Assembly (NCBI GenBank): GCA_038400315.1
Contig: CP151667.1
Location: forward strand, 6,707,174 to 6,771,173
DNA length: 64,000 bases
Reading direction: 5' to 3'
Source of the DNA: Isosphaeraceae bacterium EP7
GTDB lineage: Bacteria > Planctomycetota > Planctomycetia > Isosphaerales > Isosphaeraceae
Positions 36,332 to 45,358 of this stretch are shown piece by piece. Position 1 is the stretch's first letter. Each line of letters begins with the position of its first letter. The notes beneath the pieces were generated by a model that saw only the letters and a list, made by a program, of their open reading frames with translations, was not told the DNA's origin and made no database searches. A program made the position numbers and the translations under genes.

Positions 36332-36943
36332 ATGAAATCCATGCTGGCGAGTCTTGCGAAATTCCTCGGGGCGATGGCCGACGGCCCCCCCGTGACGAGG
36401 ATCTCGGACGGTTTCGCGAACGTCCCGATGACGAACCAGTACGGCCGGGAGCTTCGATTCCGCGACGACCTGGTCGGGCGACGCGCCTTGATCGTCAACA
36501 CGATGTTCACCGTCTGCCGGGGGACGTGCCCCGGGACCAGCAGTCGGCTCGCCAGCCTGCGCAAGATTCTGAGCCCGGTCTTCGGAGACGACCTGCTGAT
36601 CGTCTCGATCTCGCTCGACCCGGAGCAGGATTCGCCCCGCGCCTTGCGGCGTTATGCGTCGATCTACGGAGCGGACCGCGTCCGCGACGGGCTGTGCGAC
36701 TGGCAGTTCCTCACCGGCAAGCCCGCGGACGTAGAGCGTCTGCGGCGGAGCCTGGGGTTCTACGACCTGGATCTCCGCGTGGACGGCGACCTCACGCGGC
36801 ACGCCGCGGTCCTCTACTTCGGGAATCCGCGGAAAGACCGCTGGGCGACCTTGCCGTCGGACCTCCGCGAGCCGTTGCTCGTCGAGGCGATCCGGCGCGT
36901 GGCGGGTTTCACCTTCGAGCAGAAATACGGCATCAAGGGCTGA
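36332..36943 (+). CDS. SCO1/SenC family copper chaperone
   Basis: This 203-residue thioredoxin-like protein has the SCO copper ligands: C62-R-G-T-C66 and H157 in DGDLTRHAAVLYF. SLDPEQDSPRALRRYA and a WQFLTGKPADVERL segment are also typical. SCO proteins deliver copper to oxidases or maintain their cysteines. Placed 55 bases after the multicopper oxidase, it probably metallates that enzyme. Export is uncertain, because the first ~20 residues give only a weak hydrophobic leader. The next gene starts 25 bases later. Confidence 0.87.
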   Translation: MKSMLASLAKFLGAMADGPPVTRISDGFANVPMTNQYGRELRFRDDLVGRRALIVNTMFTVCRGTCPGTSSRLASLRKILSPVFGDDLLIVSISLDPEQDSPRALRRYASIYGADRVRDGLCDWQFLTGKPADVERLRRSLGFYDLDLRVDGDLTRHAAVLYFGNPRKDRWATLPSDLREPLLVEAIRRVAGFTFEQKYGIKG

Positions 36944-36968
36944 TCTCGGGCCGGAAGGGCTGCCAGCG

Positions 36969-39900
36969 ATGATCTCTCGACTCCGAACCGCCGCGACGCT
37001 GGTCGCGCTTGCGACCCCGGCCCTCGTGTACGTCTACGCCCCCGCCCGGGCGGCCCAGGACGCTCCCTCCTCGCGAGAGCCGACCCCCTCGGCCGTGCAT
37101 CTCGTGGGACACGAGGACGACGTCCTGCTCCGCCGCGTCCAGGACGTGATCGATGACTGGGACCCCCGCAAGCTCCGCAATCCCTACGTGGACACTCTCG
37201 CCGCGCAGGACCGATCGAAGAATCAGCCGGCCAGGAAGTCCCCACGCCGGCGCGACCTCGGCGATTTCATCGCCGACTTCGATGCGGCGGAGGCCCTCGG
37301 CAAGGCGTTCTTCTGGGAAATGAAGGCCGGCAGCGACTTCCGGCGCGAGAACCAGGTGGGACTGGGGACCGCGTGTGCCTCGTGCCATTACCGCTACGGG
37401 GCCGACGCCCGCGACACCCACACGACCCGCGTCCCGTTCGTCGCCTGGGACCAGTACGACCGCGACAATCTCCATGAGGATCTCGGCTTCAACGAGAAGC
37501 CTCGCCCGTTCCCCGTCGCCGAACTCGCTCGTAAGCCGATCAAGGCCGACGATCTCTACCTCCCCCGACGTCGGCAGCGGCACATCGTCCCAAGAGCGGA
37601 TGAAGCAGAGGACAACGAGGAAGAGGATGACTTCGACGATTCGCGTCGGACGCCCCTCTCCCTGATCGTCGGCTCCCAGGGCGTCGAGCCCCGGAAATTC
37701 CTGGGTCTCAACCCCGACCCCGGCGGTAAGAAGGACTGGACGTCGGAGCGCAACGATCCCAAGACGAAGTTTGTGCAGCCAAACTGGCCGCCCGAATGGG
37801 CGATGTTCATGGGTGCCATTCCGAACGAGCCGAAGAAGCTCTTCCGCCAGATCACCCCGCGAAACAGCCCGTCGGTCATTAACTCGGGATTCTCGGAACG
37901 CCTGTTTCACGATGGCCGCGCCGAGTCGACGTTCAACGGATTCTCGATCTTCGGCGATGCCGACGACCAGGAGATCCTCCACCTCAGCAACAAGCCCGGG
38001 GCCAAGCCGGTCCCCGTGCGCGTCGCCATCTCGCGCGCCGCGCTCGCGTCCCAAGCGGTCGGGCCGGTCGTCAACGACCTGGAGATGTCTTACGAGGGAA
38101 GGACGTTCAACGACCTCGCGAAGAAGCTGCTCGACGCCGAGGTTCTCGGCGATCAGACCATCGACGTCAAGGACAGCATCCTGGGTGTCTATCTGGCGAA
38201 TAAGCTCGTAGGCCCCGGCTCCTCTTACAAGCAACTAATCAGGCTGGCCTTCCGGCGTGAATGGTGGGACGACTCCGACGGCAAGGGCGGGAATTACAAG
38301 GTCCCCCTGAAGTTGACCGTCTTGACGGACCAGAACCCCAATCCCGCCGGCTCGCTGATGGAAGCGAATTTCTCGCTCTACTGGGGCCTGAGCATCATGC
38401 TCTACGAGGCCTCGCTCGTCTCCAATGACTCGCCGTTCGACCGGATGATGAATGGCAAGAAAGAGCTGGTAGAGAAGCTCTGGTGCGATAAGAAAGGGGA
38501 ATTGGGGCCGATCTACATCGACCGCTTGAGGACGAGCAACCCGAAGCCCGACGGGGAGGCCCAGTTCCTTCTCAAGTCGGGGTCCGAAGTCTTCCAGCGC
38601 GGGTTCCGCGTCTTCATGTCGCGGGGTTGCATCGACTGCCACGACGGCCCCTTGATGAGCGAATTGTACGGACGCATGGATTTCGCCGAGGAGAAGCCGC
38701 CGATCGCCCGTGCGATCGCCCACACGCTCCTGACGAACTCGCGAGGCGACGCGATCGCCATCGCGATCCGCGAGGAGCACGACCGGATGATCACCCGCGT
38801 CGCCGACCTGCTCGCCAGGACGGTGGGCGCGAATCACACGAAGCAACACGCCGAACGCGTGGCGGTCTCGCTGGAGAATCTGGTCGACCGCGCCAGGGGG
38901 CAGGAGTCGGCCCTTGAGGAGATCTTCAAGGCGCACTTCACCTCGCCCGGCTTCCTGTTCCCGGGCGCCGACCCGAAAGCGATTGCCCATGAGTGGATCG
39001 CCTACGGCAAGAATGCCGTCCGGCATTCCGGCGACCGGACGTTCTTCAAGGAGGAGGAGCGAGTCCCACACGCCGCACTCCTGGTCGAGCCGGTCTCGGT
39101 CGAGCAGATGCCGATCCCACCGAATCTCAGGCCTTTCCGACGAACCCTCCCGATCCAGGGCGCGCCGAGCAGCGATTCCTACGCATTCTACGACCTCGCG
39201 TTCTATAACCTGGGCGTCTCCCCCCCGCGCTTCGACCGGGGCAATGGCGATTCGTTCTTGATCGACGTCGATGACCGCCCGGCCCCCGCGGTCGCCCTCG
39301 CCGCCGCCGAGGAGATCATCGACGCGATCGTCCCCGCAGAACCTGAGGACCTCAAGACGATCGAGGACCAGGTCCGCGAGAAGGTGACGTCCAGGAAGGG
39401 CTTCTACCTCACCCGAGAGGGCATGGAAAAGCTGGCCGCCGCGAAGGGTCGCGTCAAAGACGCCTATCCGAAGGGTTCCGCCGCCGTCCGGGAGTTGTCG
39501 GGTGCCATCCGCCGCCGCGGTAACGACGACCGATCCCGGACCGGCTCGGGGACGCCCGGCCAAGCGAATCGGATTCGACGTGCCGGCTCTCCACCACCCG
39601 CGATTCTGGAGGCGGCGGCCCTGGCGCCGGCGGGAGGGCCGGAGACCATCGAACGCGACCTCTCCTGGTTCCGCGACCTCGCTCGCTGGGACGCGGACTT
39701 CCCGCCTGCGCCTCCCGCCCCCGCCCCACAGTTCAAGAGCGTGGACAAGCGACGGATGGACGTCTTCTTCTACTCGAGGGCTCGGAGGCTCGCGCAGGAC
39801 GAGTCTCCCACCGGCCATCGCAAACCGCTCCTGCACGACAACGAGCTGGCGTTCTGGGGGGCGTTCAAGACGCCCACCCTGCGGAATGTCGAGTTGACCC

Positions 39901-40241
39901 CGCCTTACATGCACAATGGTCGTATCCTGAGCCTCTTCGACGTCCTGGACTTCTACAACCGGGGCGGCGACGTGGGATTCGACCGTGAGCTGAACCCGGA
40001 CAAGCACCCGGAGATGATCCGGCTCCACCTGACGCAAGAGGACAAGCTCGCCGTGGTCTTCTTCCTCATGAGCCTGACCGACGACCGCGTCCGGCGAGAG
40101 GCAGGCCCGTTCGACCACCCCTCGATCACCCTCATCAACGGCTACAAAGAGAATTACGACGAGAAGTACGTCACCATCCCCGCCGTCGGCGAGGGTGGGA
40201 ACTCCTGCTCGGTCAACCGAACCTTCCCCCGGGGCGACTGA
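36969..40241 (+). CDS. Large di-haem cytochrome c peroxidase/MauG-like protein
   Basis: This 1090-residue protein has a signal peptide (RTAATLVALATPALVYVYAP) and two c-type haem sites, C136-A-S-C-H140 and C554-I-D-C-H558. The peroxidase-type core can be followed through SPSVINSGFSERLFHDGRAE, KTPTLRNVELTPPYMHNGRI, SLFDVLDFYNRGGD and LTQEDKLAVVFFLMSL. It is about three times longer than standard bacterial di-haem peroxidases (~350), with big inserts, so it is a distinct expanded form. It probably uses peroxide or passes electrons to or from the multicopper oxidase two genes upstream. Confidence 0.85.
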   Translation: MISRLRTAATLVALATPALVYVYAPARAAQDAPSSREPTPSAVHLVGHEDDVLLRRVQDVIDDWDPRKLRNPYVDTLAAQDRSKNQPARKSPRRRDLGDFIADFDAAEALGKAFFWEMKAGSDFRRENQVGLGTACASCHYRYGADARDTHTTRVPFVAWDQYDRDNLHEDLGFNEKPRPFPVAELARKPIKADDLYLPRRRQRHIVPRADEAEDNEEEDDFDDSRRTPLSLIVGSQGVEPRKFLGLNPDPGGKKDWTSERNDPKTKFVQPNWPPEWAMFMGAIPNEPKKLFRQITPRNSPSVINSGFSERLFHDGRAESTFNGFSIFGDADDQEILHLSNKPGAKPVPVRVAISRAALASQAVGPVVNDLEMSYEGRTFNDLAKKLLDAEVLGDQTIDVKDSILGVYLANKLVGPGSSYKQLIRLAFRREWWDDSDGKGGNYKVPLKLTVLTDQNPNPAGSLMEANFSLYWGLSIMLYEASLVSNDSPFDRMMNGKKELVEKLWCDKKGELGPIYIDRLRTSNPKPDGEAQFLLKSGSEVFQRGFRVFMSRGCIDCHDGPLMSELYGRMDFAEEKPPIARAIAHTLLTNSRGDAIAIAIREEHDRMITRVADLLARTVGANHTKQHAERVAVSLENLVDRARGQESALEEIFKAHFTSPGFLFPGADPKAIAHEWIAYGKNAVRHSGDRTFFKEEERVPHAALLVEPVSVEQMPIPPNLRPFRRTLPIQGAPSSDSYAFYDLAFYNLGVSPPRFDRGNGDSFLIDVDDRPAPAVALAAAEEIIDAIVPAEPEDLKTIEDQVREKVTSRKGFYLTREGMEKLAAAKGRVKDAYPKGSAAVRELSGAIRRRGNDDRSRTGSGTPGQANRIRRAGSPPPAILEAAALAPAGGPETIERDLSWFRDLARWDADFPPAPPAPAPQFKSVDKRRMDVFFYSRARRLAQDESPTGHRKPLLHDNELAFWGAFKTPTLRNVELTPPYMHNGRILSLFDVLDFYNRGGDVGFDRELNPDKHPEMIRLHLTQEDKLAVVFFLMSLTDDRVRREAGPFDHPSITLINGYKENYDEKYVTIPAVGEGGNSCSVNRTFPRGD

Positions 40242-40307
40242 CGGGGCCGACCCCGTCGCCATTCTAAGCCGCCCGCCGATTCAATACCGACTCGATTCGA
40301 GGACGTC

Positions 40308-41294
40308 ATGGCCAAGTTCGCCGCGGAAATCGAAGGGACGATCGAGGCGGTCAGCGACGCCGGCAATGGCGACGCGCTCATGGTTGTCATGGGCATGAGC
40401 GTGCTGATCAAGGCGAACGCGTTCGCCAACCACCGCGTCAGGACCCCGACGAAGAACAAGACCGTCGACCACGCCCAGTTGATCAAGACGAACTCGCTCC
40501 CGGGTCGCAAGAACGTCCCCGCGAACGAAGGCTTCAAGGGTGGGACGGCGATCGTCGCCGGAAATTTCGACGACACGATCCAACAGATCGTCGTCGAGTT
40601 CGATCCCACCCCGGTTCCAGGTCAGATTGCCGCGCTGGAGCTGCATCCTTCCGTCGAAGTCGGCCCTCCGGAGAACGTCTTGCTCGGCCCTTTTACGGGG
40701 AACGCCGCGACGGGCGTCTTCTCCGTCAACGGCGTGCCGGTGAAGCGACTCGGGGCCGACTTCCCCGCCGACGACCGGCTGGTCGGCGAGCCGATCCAGA
40801 ACGAGTTCGGCTTCGACATCGTCCCCGGGAGCATCCCGCCCAGCGCGCTCGTGAGCGTGGACGGCTATCTCTCCGACGACGTCCAGGTGAGCGGGAAGTT
40901 CCCGTTCGTCGGTTTCAACTTCGTCGTCGACAGCCCTGCCGCGACGCTCACGATCACCAACCAGCGGCAGGTATCGATCACGAGAGCCAGTGCGAGGAAC
41001 GACGTCACGGACTACAGCCTGGAACTTCGAGGGGGGATCACCACGCCCTCCAATCAGCCGTTCGGCGCAACCCCGACGCTCCTGATTTTCGGGTTCGCAC
41101 TGAATTCGACTCAATCCTTCCCTATCACCGCCCAGGAGACTCGGATGGGGCCGTTGGTTCCCGGCGGCTTCGCCACCTGGAGGATCCGGACCACCGGGAA
41201 CGGTTCTGCGCCGGAGCGAGTCGTGGTGAGAATCAGCGGCGTGCCCGGCCCTATCGAGTCGGGCGAAGAATTCGTCGACGTCCGCGAGGGATGA
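40308..41294 (+). CDS. Hypothetical beta-rich protein at the end of the oxidase run
   Basis: This 328-residue protein is not recognised. It has no signal peptide. The first half is beta-rich (FAAEIEGTIEAVSDAGNGDA, LMVVMGMSVLIKANAF), suggestive of an OB-like fold. A middle region (VNGVPVKRLGADFPADDRLV, ALVSVDGYLSDDVQVSGKFP) and an Ig-like end (TWRIRTTGNGSAPERVVVRI) follow. GAGG lies nine bases before the ATG. It sits 66 bases after the peroxidase on the same strand and probably belongs to the same transcript. Confidence 0.65.
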   Translation: MAKFAAEIEGTIEAVSDAGNGDALMVVMGMSVLIKANAFANHRVRTPTKNKTVDHAQLIKTNSLPGRKNVPANEGFKGGTAIVAGNFDDTIQQIVVEFDPTPVPGQIAALELHPSVEVGPPENVLLGPFTGNAATGVFSVNGVPVKRLGADFPADDRLVGEPIQNEFGFDIVPGSIPPSALVSVDGYLSDDVQVSGKFPFVGFNFVVDSPAATLTITNQRQVSITRASARNDVTDYSLELRGGITTPSNQPFGATPTLLIFGFALNSTQSFPITAQETRMGPLVPGGFATWRIRTTGNGSAPERVVVRISGVPGPIESGEEFVDVREG

Positions 41295-41407
41295 TCCGCG
41301 GCCGATCTGAGTTCGGCTTCGAAGGCGCCACGATCGGCGTGAGAGACGACTTTGGGTTTGATGGTTGTGACGTGCCTTGATGATGAATATCACCGGCATT
41401 GATGCCA

Positions 41408-42181
41408 TCACTGCGCTTCCCGAGATCTTGACAGTATACGATCGCCGGTGGTGGCCCTAACGTAGTGATGAATTGTCGTGGTGGACGAAGTGCCACAACG
41501 CCCCGATGTGGTTCGAGTCGCACCGCGAGAACGAAGGCGACTTGCGCACGAATCGTTGGCGGAGCGTGCACAGGACCGCTCGGCGTGATCGGTCTTCCCC
41601 TCGCCCTTGCCGCACCGGGTGAGTTGGCCGGCGGGGATGACTGCCCGGTACGCCGCCCAGAAGTCGGTGAGGACCATTGCCCCGGCGTGATACTCCTTCG
41701 ACAGGGCATCCCACAGGTACCGCCCCGTGGACTCAGAGCGAGCATCGCCACCACCCGCCGGGACACGGCGTCCAGGGCCACCCAGACCCACCGCACCGTG
41801 CTCGACTGCCGACGAAGCTCCGCATCTCGTCGGCCTCGAGGATCAGCCCGCCCGACTTTTTTGGGGCGGCTGGGACGTCGGCTCCCACGGGGTCTTCTCG
41901 AGGTAGAGGTCATTGACGAATCCCTACAGCCAGGTGCGCGAGACCCCCGTGGCCCGGGCGATGGTGCGCGGGCTGAGCCGCTCCGGGAGCAGCTTGCGGA
42001 CCAGGTGCCACCGCTCCACGGAGATCGGGGCCCTCTTGGGGGCGACGACGAAGCGGCGATTGCAGCCGCGGCAGAGGAAAGTGGTCAAGCCATACTGGAT
42101 CGTGCCGTTGCGGACGACGTGTGTGGCGTGGCAGCGAGGGCACGCGGGGATCGGCTCGATGCTGGGGGTCTCAGTGGGCAT
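41408..42181 (-). pseudogene. Decayed IS1 family element (InsA and InsB remnants)
   Basis: The InsA part (41924-42181) shows the zinc-ribbon CPRCHATHVVRNGTIQYGLT, FLCRGCNRRFVV and a helix-turn-helix LSPRTIARATGVSRTWL. It is stopped by TAG where Gln is expected before GFVNDLYLEKTP. InsB pieces follow in shifted frames: SGGLILEADEMRSFVGS, VRWVWVALDAVSRRVVAMLA, YHAGAMVLTDFWAAYRAVIP and KTDHAE. At least two frameshifts plus the stop make it non-functional. A CCCAAAAAAG run sits at the expected InsA/InsB junction. Confidence 0.75.
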
Positions 42182-42415
42182 CCGCCGAGTCTACAAACCT
42201 CACTCCGATCGGGCCACTACCCTTGGGTGAACGTCCTTCGTGTCTTCGCCATCGGTGGACTCCTGGTTTCGAGCTTACGCTTCAAACCCGGCGACTGCCA
42301 TCCGTGGGGGAGTCCAAGAGCAGATCGACAGGTTACTCGAGAGAATTCCCACTTCTCTAAAAATACCGACTTGACCGGGGAGAATCAGTCGGTGATTCTT
42401 GCGTTCTGAATCAAT

Positions 42416-43186
42416 ATGTCGATCCGACACGCTGTAACAACGGAGATGACGATGGTGCCGATCACGAGGCGTTCGGTCTTGCAATCAGCCGGGGCGGCCG
42501 GCCTGGCTGGCGTGGTCACCGGGAGTCGGTCGGCTAGTGCCGATGAGCCGGCGACGGCTTCGTTCAAGACCCGTTTCAGGAAGCCGAAGATCGTCAAGCC
42601 GAGGATCGCGGAGCTAGGCGATCTGCCGGCAACGAACATCTCCCCCGACGGCCTCGCGATCACGATCCTCTTCGACAAGGCGATGGAATTAAGCTTGAGC
42701 GACGGGGAGGACCTCGTCACATCCCTTACCGCCAGCCTTCTCATCCCGGTCTCCGTGCAGGAGCCGAGTGCGGAAACGTTCCGCGGGTATTCGGCTTTCG
42801 TCCGGGGCTTCATCAACAAAGAGAAGGGGACGCGTGTGTTACTGACGCTTGACCTCGGGGAGACGCACGACGTTGCCGATTTCCCTTATGGTGAGGTCGT
42901 CTCGGATGACTTTGTGCGACCGGTTTTCAGTTATCCGGTCAGTGAGTTGAAACGCGAGAAGCCAGGCGGTGGGACCGAGACGATCCAGGTCACACCGGCC
43001 CCGCATTTTTCGGCGATCTTGACGCTGACGATTCAGCGTCATAGTCCGAAAGATCGGGCTACGATCAAGATTGATTCCTTGGATGTTGAAATCGTTGATC
43101 CCTCCAAAACGCCTTCAGGGGGAGCAGAGACACCGGCCACGAAGAAAGGCCAGGGCGAGTACGGTCGAGCGAAGCGAAGCCGGTAA
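42416..43186 (+). CDS. Tat-exported hypothetical protein, DUF4360-like
   Basis: This 256-residue protein starts with a twin-arginine-type leader (ITRRSVLQSAGAAGLAGVV) that ends near SASADEP. The mature part is beta-rich: LPATNISPDGLAITILFDKA, LLIPVSVQEPSAETFRGYSA, FVRGFINKEKGTRVLLTLDL. That order (SPDG, then paired strands and a RGY turn) recalls the secreted DUF4360 family, but the match is by eye only. A charged Lys/Gly tail ends it. Two further in-frame ATGs within the first 15 residues are alternative starts. Confidence 0.6.
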   Translation: MSIRHAVTTEMTMVPITRRSVLQSAGAAGLAGVVTGSRSASADEPATASFKTRFRKPKIVKPRIAELGDLPATNISPDGLAITILFDKAMELSLSDGEDLVTSLTASLLIPVSVQEPSAETFRGYSAFVRGFINKEKGTRVLLTLDLGETHDVADFPYGEVVSDDFVRPVFSYPVSELKREKPGGGTETIQVTPAPHFSAILTLTIQRHSPKDRATIKIDSLDVEIVDPSKTPSGGAETPATKKGQGEYGRAKRSR

Positions 43187-43501
43187 TTCATCCGACTCGA
43201 ACCGCCACTGACCCATAGCCTGTAGACAGGCGATTCGAACCGGAGACAGCCGATCAGCTCTTAGCGGGGGAATCTCGCGTATATCCCGTCACGCGAGGGG
43301 GCGACTGTCGAGGAACACCAATCCCGGCGGGTCGTCGTCCTCGCGGGTCGTCAACCGGTCGGGCGTCCACACCTTGGAGATAATCGACGTGAGGGGACCT
43401 CCAAGCCTGTGTCTGGTGCTTAATCTTGATCGGGGGGAGCAACGATGCCATGCGAGTCTCCCTCCGAAGTGGGAGAGACTGCGGTGAACGGCGTGATGCG
43501 G
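43187..43501. other. Intergenic region with possible small gene
   Basis: This 315-bp gap lies between the DUF4360-like gene and a minus-strand secreted protein. It holds the low-confidence small frame listed at 43254-43451. Nothing else was recognised. Confidence 0.4.
43254..43451 (-). CDS. Possible small protein
   Basis: The frame gives 65 residues starting MASLLPPIKIKHQTQAWRSP, basic and Pro-rich, with no recognised domain. The only positive evidence is GGAGGGAG about nine bases before the ATG and a position downstream of nothing else. It may be spurious. Confidence 0.25.
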   Translation of the reverse strand: MASLLPPIKIKHQTQAWRSPHVDYLQGVDARPVDDPRGRRPAGIGVPRQSPPRVTGYTRDSPAKS

Positions 43502-44269
43502 TCAGAGATCACTGTCGATCGACGCGTTCTCCAGGGCTGATTCCCGCCCGGCCTCCGCTCCCAGGGCTTCGCGTGCATTGATCGCCTCTCGCTCTGGATT
43601 GCGGCGGAGGTTGCCCAGGGGAGTGGCCTTCAAAGCGCCTGCAATGGGTTGAGTCACCGCGCGGCCGAGGTTGTGGACACCATCGGAGGCCGCGGTCCCG
43701 GCGTTGCGGAAAGACTCACCGAAGCGACGCCTCGGCTCGGTCGGTTTGGTCGCGAGTTTGACCTCACGCTCGGCCCGGCGTTCCTCGGGCGTCGTTCTGC
43801 TCCCCTGGCGGTAAGCAATCTTGGACCCGCCGTGCTTGCCGAACGTCAGCTTGACTCCCTGACTGCCGTAGTCATATTCAATCGAGTCATAACGGTAGAT
43901 CACGCGGGGGGCACCGGGCGGAAGGGTCGTCTCGATGTAGAGGCGCTCGCTGGTTCTGGGGTGGTTGACGACCAGAATCGCCGGCCCGCCCGGGATGATT
44001 CGGAACTGAAAGGACCGGTCCCCGGTGTAATAATATCGATGGACGAGCACGAGCCTGGGGATATCGACCAACATCCGCCCATCGGGGCCCGGGATCGTCT
44101 CGACGGCAGGATTGCCGACCGGATCGGCATTGGGGTCGAGGACCTCGATCTCCAGCGCAGGGGGAACGGGCACAGGCTTATGATGGTCTTTACCTAAGGC
44201 CGTGACGGCGACCGAGGACAAGACGAGGCAGATTGCCGCTGCTCGGAGACCGATGCTTGAAGAGCTCAT
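43502..44269 (-). CDS. Exported hypothetical protein
   Basis: This 255-residue protein has a signal peptide (LRAAAICLVLSSVAVTALG). A beta-rich domain (residues ~40-140) contains VDIPRLVLVHRYYYTGDRSF, FRIIPGGPAILVVNHPRTSE and RLYIETTLPPGAPRVIYRYD. The charged tail is rich in Arg/Glu/Ala. The family is not recognised. GGAGGGGAGGG precedes the ATG at 44269. It is the last gene of the minus-strand exported-protein run that includes the secretin-like lipoprotein and may be a periplasmic accessory of it. Confidence 0.62.
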   Translation of the reverse strand: MSSSSIGLRAAAICLVLSSVAVTALGKDHHKPVPVPPALEIEVLDPNADPVGNPAVETIPGPDGRMLVDIPRLVLVHRYYYTGDRSFQFRIIPGGPAILVVNHPRTSERLYIETTLPPGAPRVIYRYDSIEYDYGSQGVKLTFGKHGGSKIAYRQGSRTTPEERRAEREVKLATKPTEPRRRFGESFRNAGTAASDGVHNLGRAVTQPIAGALKATPLGNLRRNPEREAINAREALGAEAGRESALENASIDSDL

Positions 44270-44323
44270 GGCGTCCCTCCCCTCCTTGGTTGGGTTCCGG
44301 CTGAAACGACGGCGTCATGGCCG

Positions 44324-45358
44324 TCACGGTAAATCCGCGGTCAGCCCTTCCTGCAACTGGTAGTGGTACTCGATCTCGACTCGCTCGACCCGATCGAATG
44401 CGCGCCTGGCCAGGTCGGGCGGCAGGACGTCACTCCACTGCATCGAGCGAGATTGCCCGCGCTGGACCCAGAACGGGGGCAGATCCACCGACCAGACGAC
44501 CGGATCGCCCGCGCCAATCGGAGACACTGACGCGCCGGTCGGTCGAGAGGCGTAGAAGCGGACGCGGACGAAGAACAGGTCTCGAAGAATATGGCCCGTC
44601 TGCCGGACTGAGGTCCGAATTTGATCTGGAACCGCAGTGCCTACCAAGGTCGCGTCGAGGGAGGCACCAAAGTTCTGGTCGGCCCGCAGGCTGACGAACC
44701 AGCGTCCGTCCGAGTCGAGCGTGGCGCCCATCTTCGACACCGTGCAATGGTCGATGGCCAGCACCGAGGGCTGCAAGAACTGGAACAGCTTGCCCTGGAC
44801 CGGGGGGTAGGCCACTGACGCCCGCTCCATCGAGACCATACCGTTCGGAGCGAGGATCGTACCTGGGACCTTGAGGGCGAATGGTGCCTCGCCGACCGAC
44901 GCCGTCGTGGCGAGCCCTGGCAAGTCGCCGGGGACAAGGGGGATCGAGGTGGCGCTCAGTGAACTGACCGAGCGGGAGAACGCCCGATGCTGGTAATCGC
45001 GGATTGGCAGGCCGGGAACGCAGCGAGCGGGGGTGTGATGGATCCGGACGCCGGGGCCGGCGCCGATGCATGCCGCTGAAATCACGATCTGACCGATCTG
45101 AAAGGCCCCCATGGAAATTGCCCCTAGACTTGCGTCGCCCATCGAAGGCCCGACCGTGTCCCGTCCGCGACGGATCGTCAGACCGACTTTCCCATCGGGC
45201 CCCGAGGCAGCTCGGCTCGATCTGAAACCCGGGCGAGATGAGCCCCTGAATTCGTTCGCGTCGATCATCCGGCTCGCGCGGTCCTCAAGCGGATGAGGAC
45301 CGCGCGATGCGAGCGTCCCACCGGAACGCACCGGACTTGGAGCGAACGAATTGTTCAC
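44324..45358 (-). CDS. Hypothetical exported or membrane-linked protein coupled to the secretin-like gene
   Basis: From the GTG at 45358 the product is 344 residues. The GTG overlaps the stop of the giant upstream gene (GTGA), a classic coupled start. Residues ~73-100 (GDASLGAISMGAFQIGQIVI) are hydrophobic, so ATGs at 45142 or 45112 would give a protein with an N-terminal signal instead; which is used is open. The rest is beta-rich (PVQGKLFQFLQPSVLAIDHC, DSDGRWFVSLRADQNFGASL, FFVRVRFYASRP). No known family is recognised. Its position argues for a periplasmic partner of the secretin-like protein. Confidence 0.55.
   Translation of the reverse strand: MNNSFAPSPVRSGGTLASRGPHPLEDRASRMIDANEFRGSSRPGFRSSRAASGPDGKVGLTIRRGRDTVGPSMGDASLGAISMGAFQIGQIVISAACIGAGPGVRIHHTPARCVPGLPIRDYQHRAFSRSVSSLSATSIPLVPGDLPGLATTASVGEAPFALKVPGTILAPNGMVSMERASVAYPPVQGKLFQFLQPSVLAIDHCTVSKMGATLDSDGRWFVSLRADQNFGASLDATLVGTAVPDQIRTSVRQTGHILRDLFFVRVRFYASRPTGASVSPIGAGDPVVWSVDLPPFWVQRGQSRSMQWSDVLPPDLARRAFDRVERVEIEYHYQLQEGLTADLP

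Noticed and set aside
33709-36564. 951-codon minus-strand frame
   Set aside because: It is antisense to the multicopper oxidase, which has all copper ligands. The antisense product is a Val/Glu/Arg/Asp pattern with no fold.
38235-40262. 675-codon minus-strand frame
   Set aside because: It is antisense to the di-haem peroxidase.
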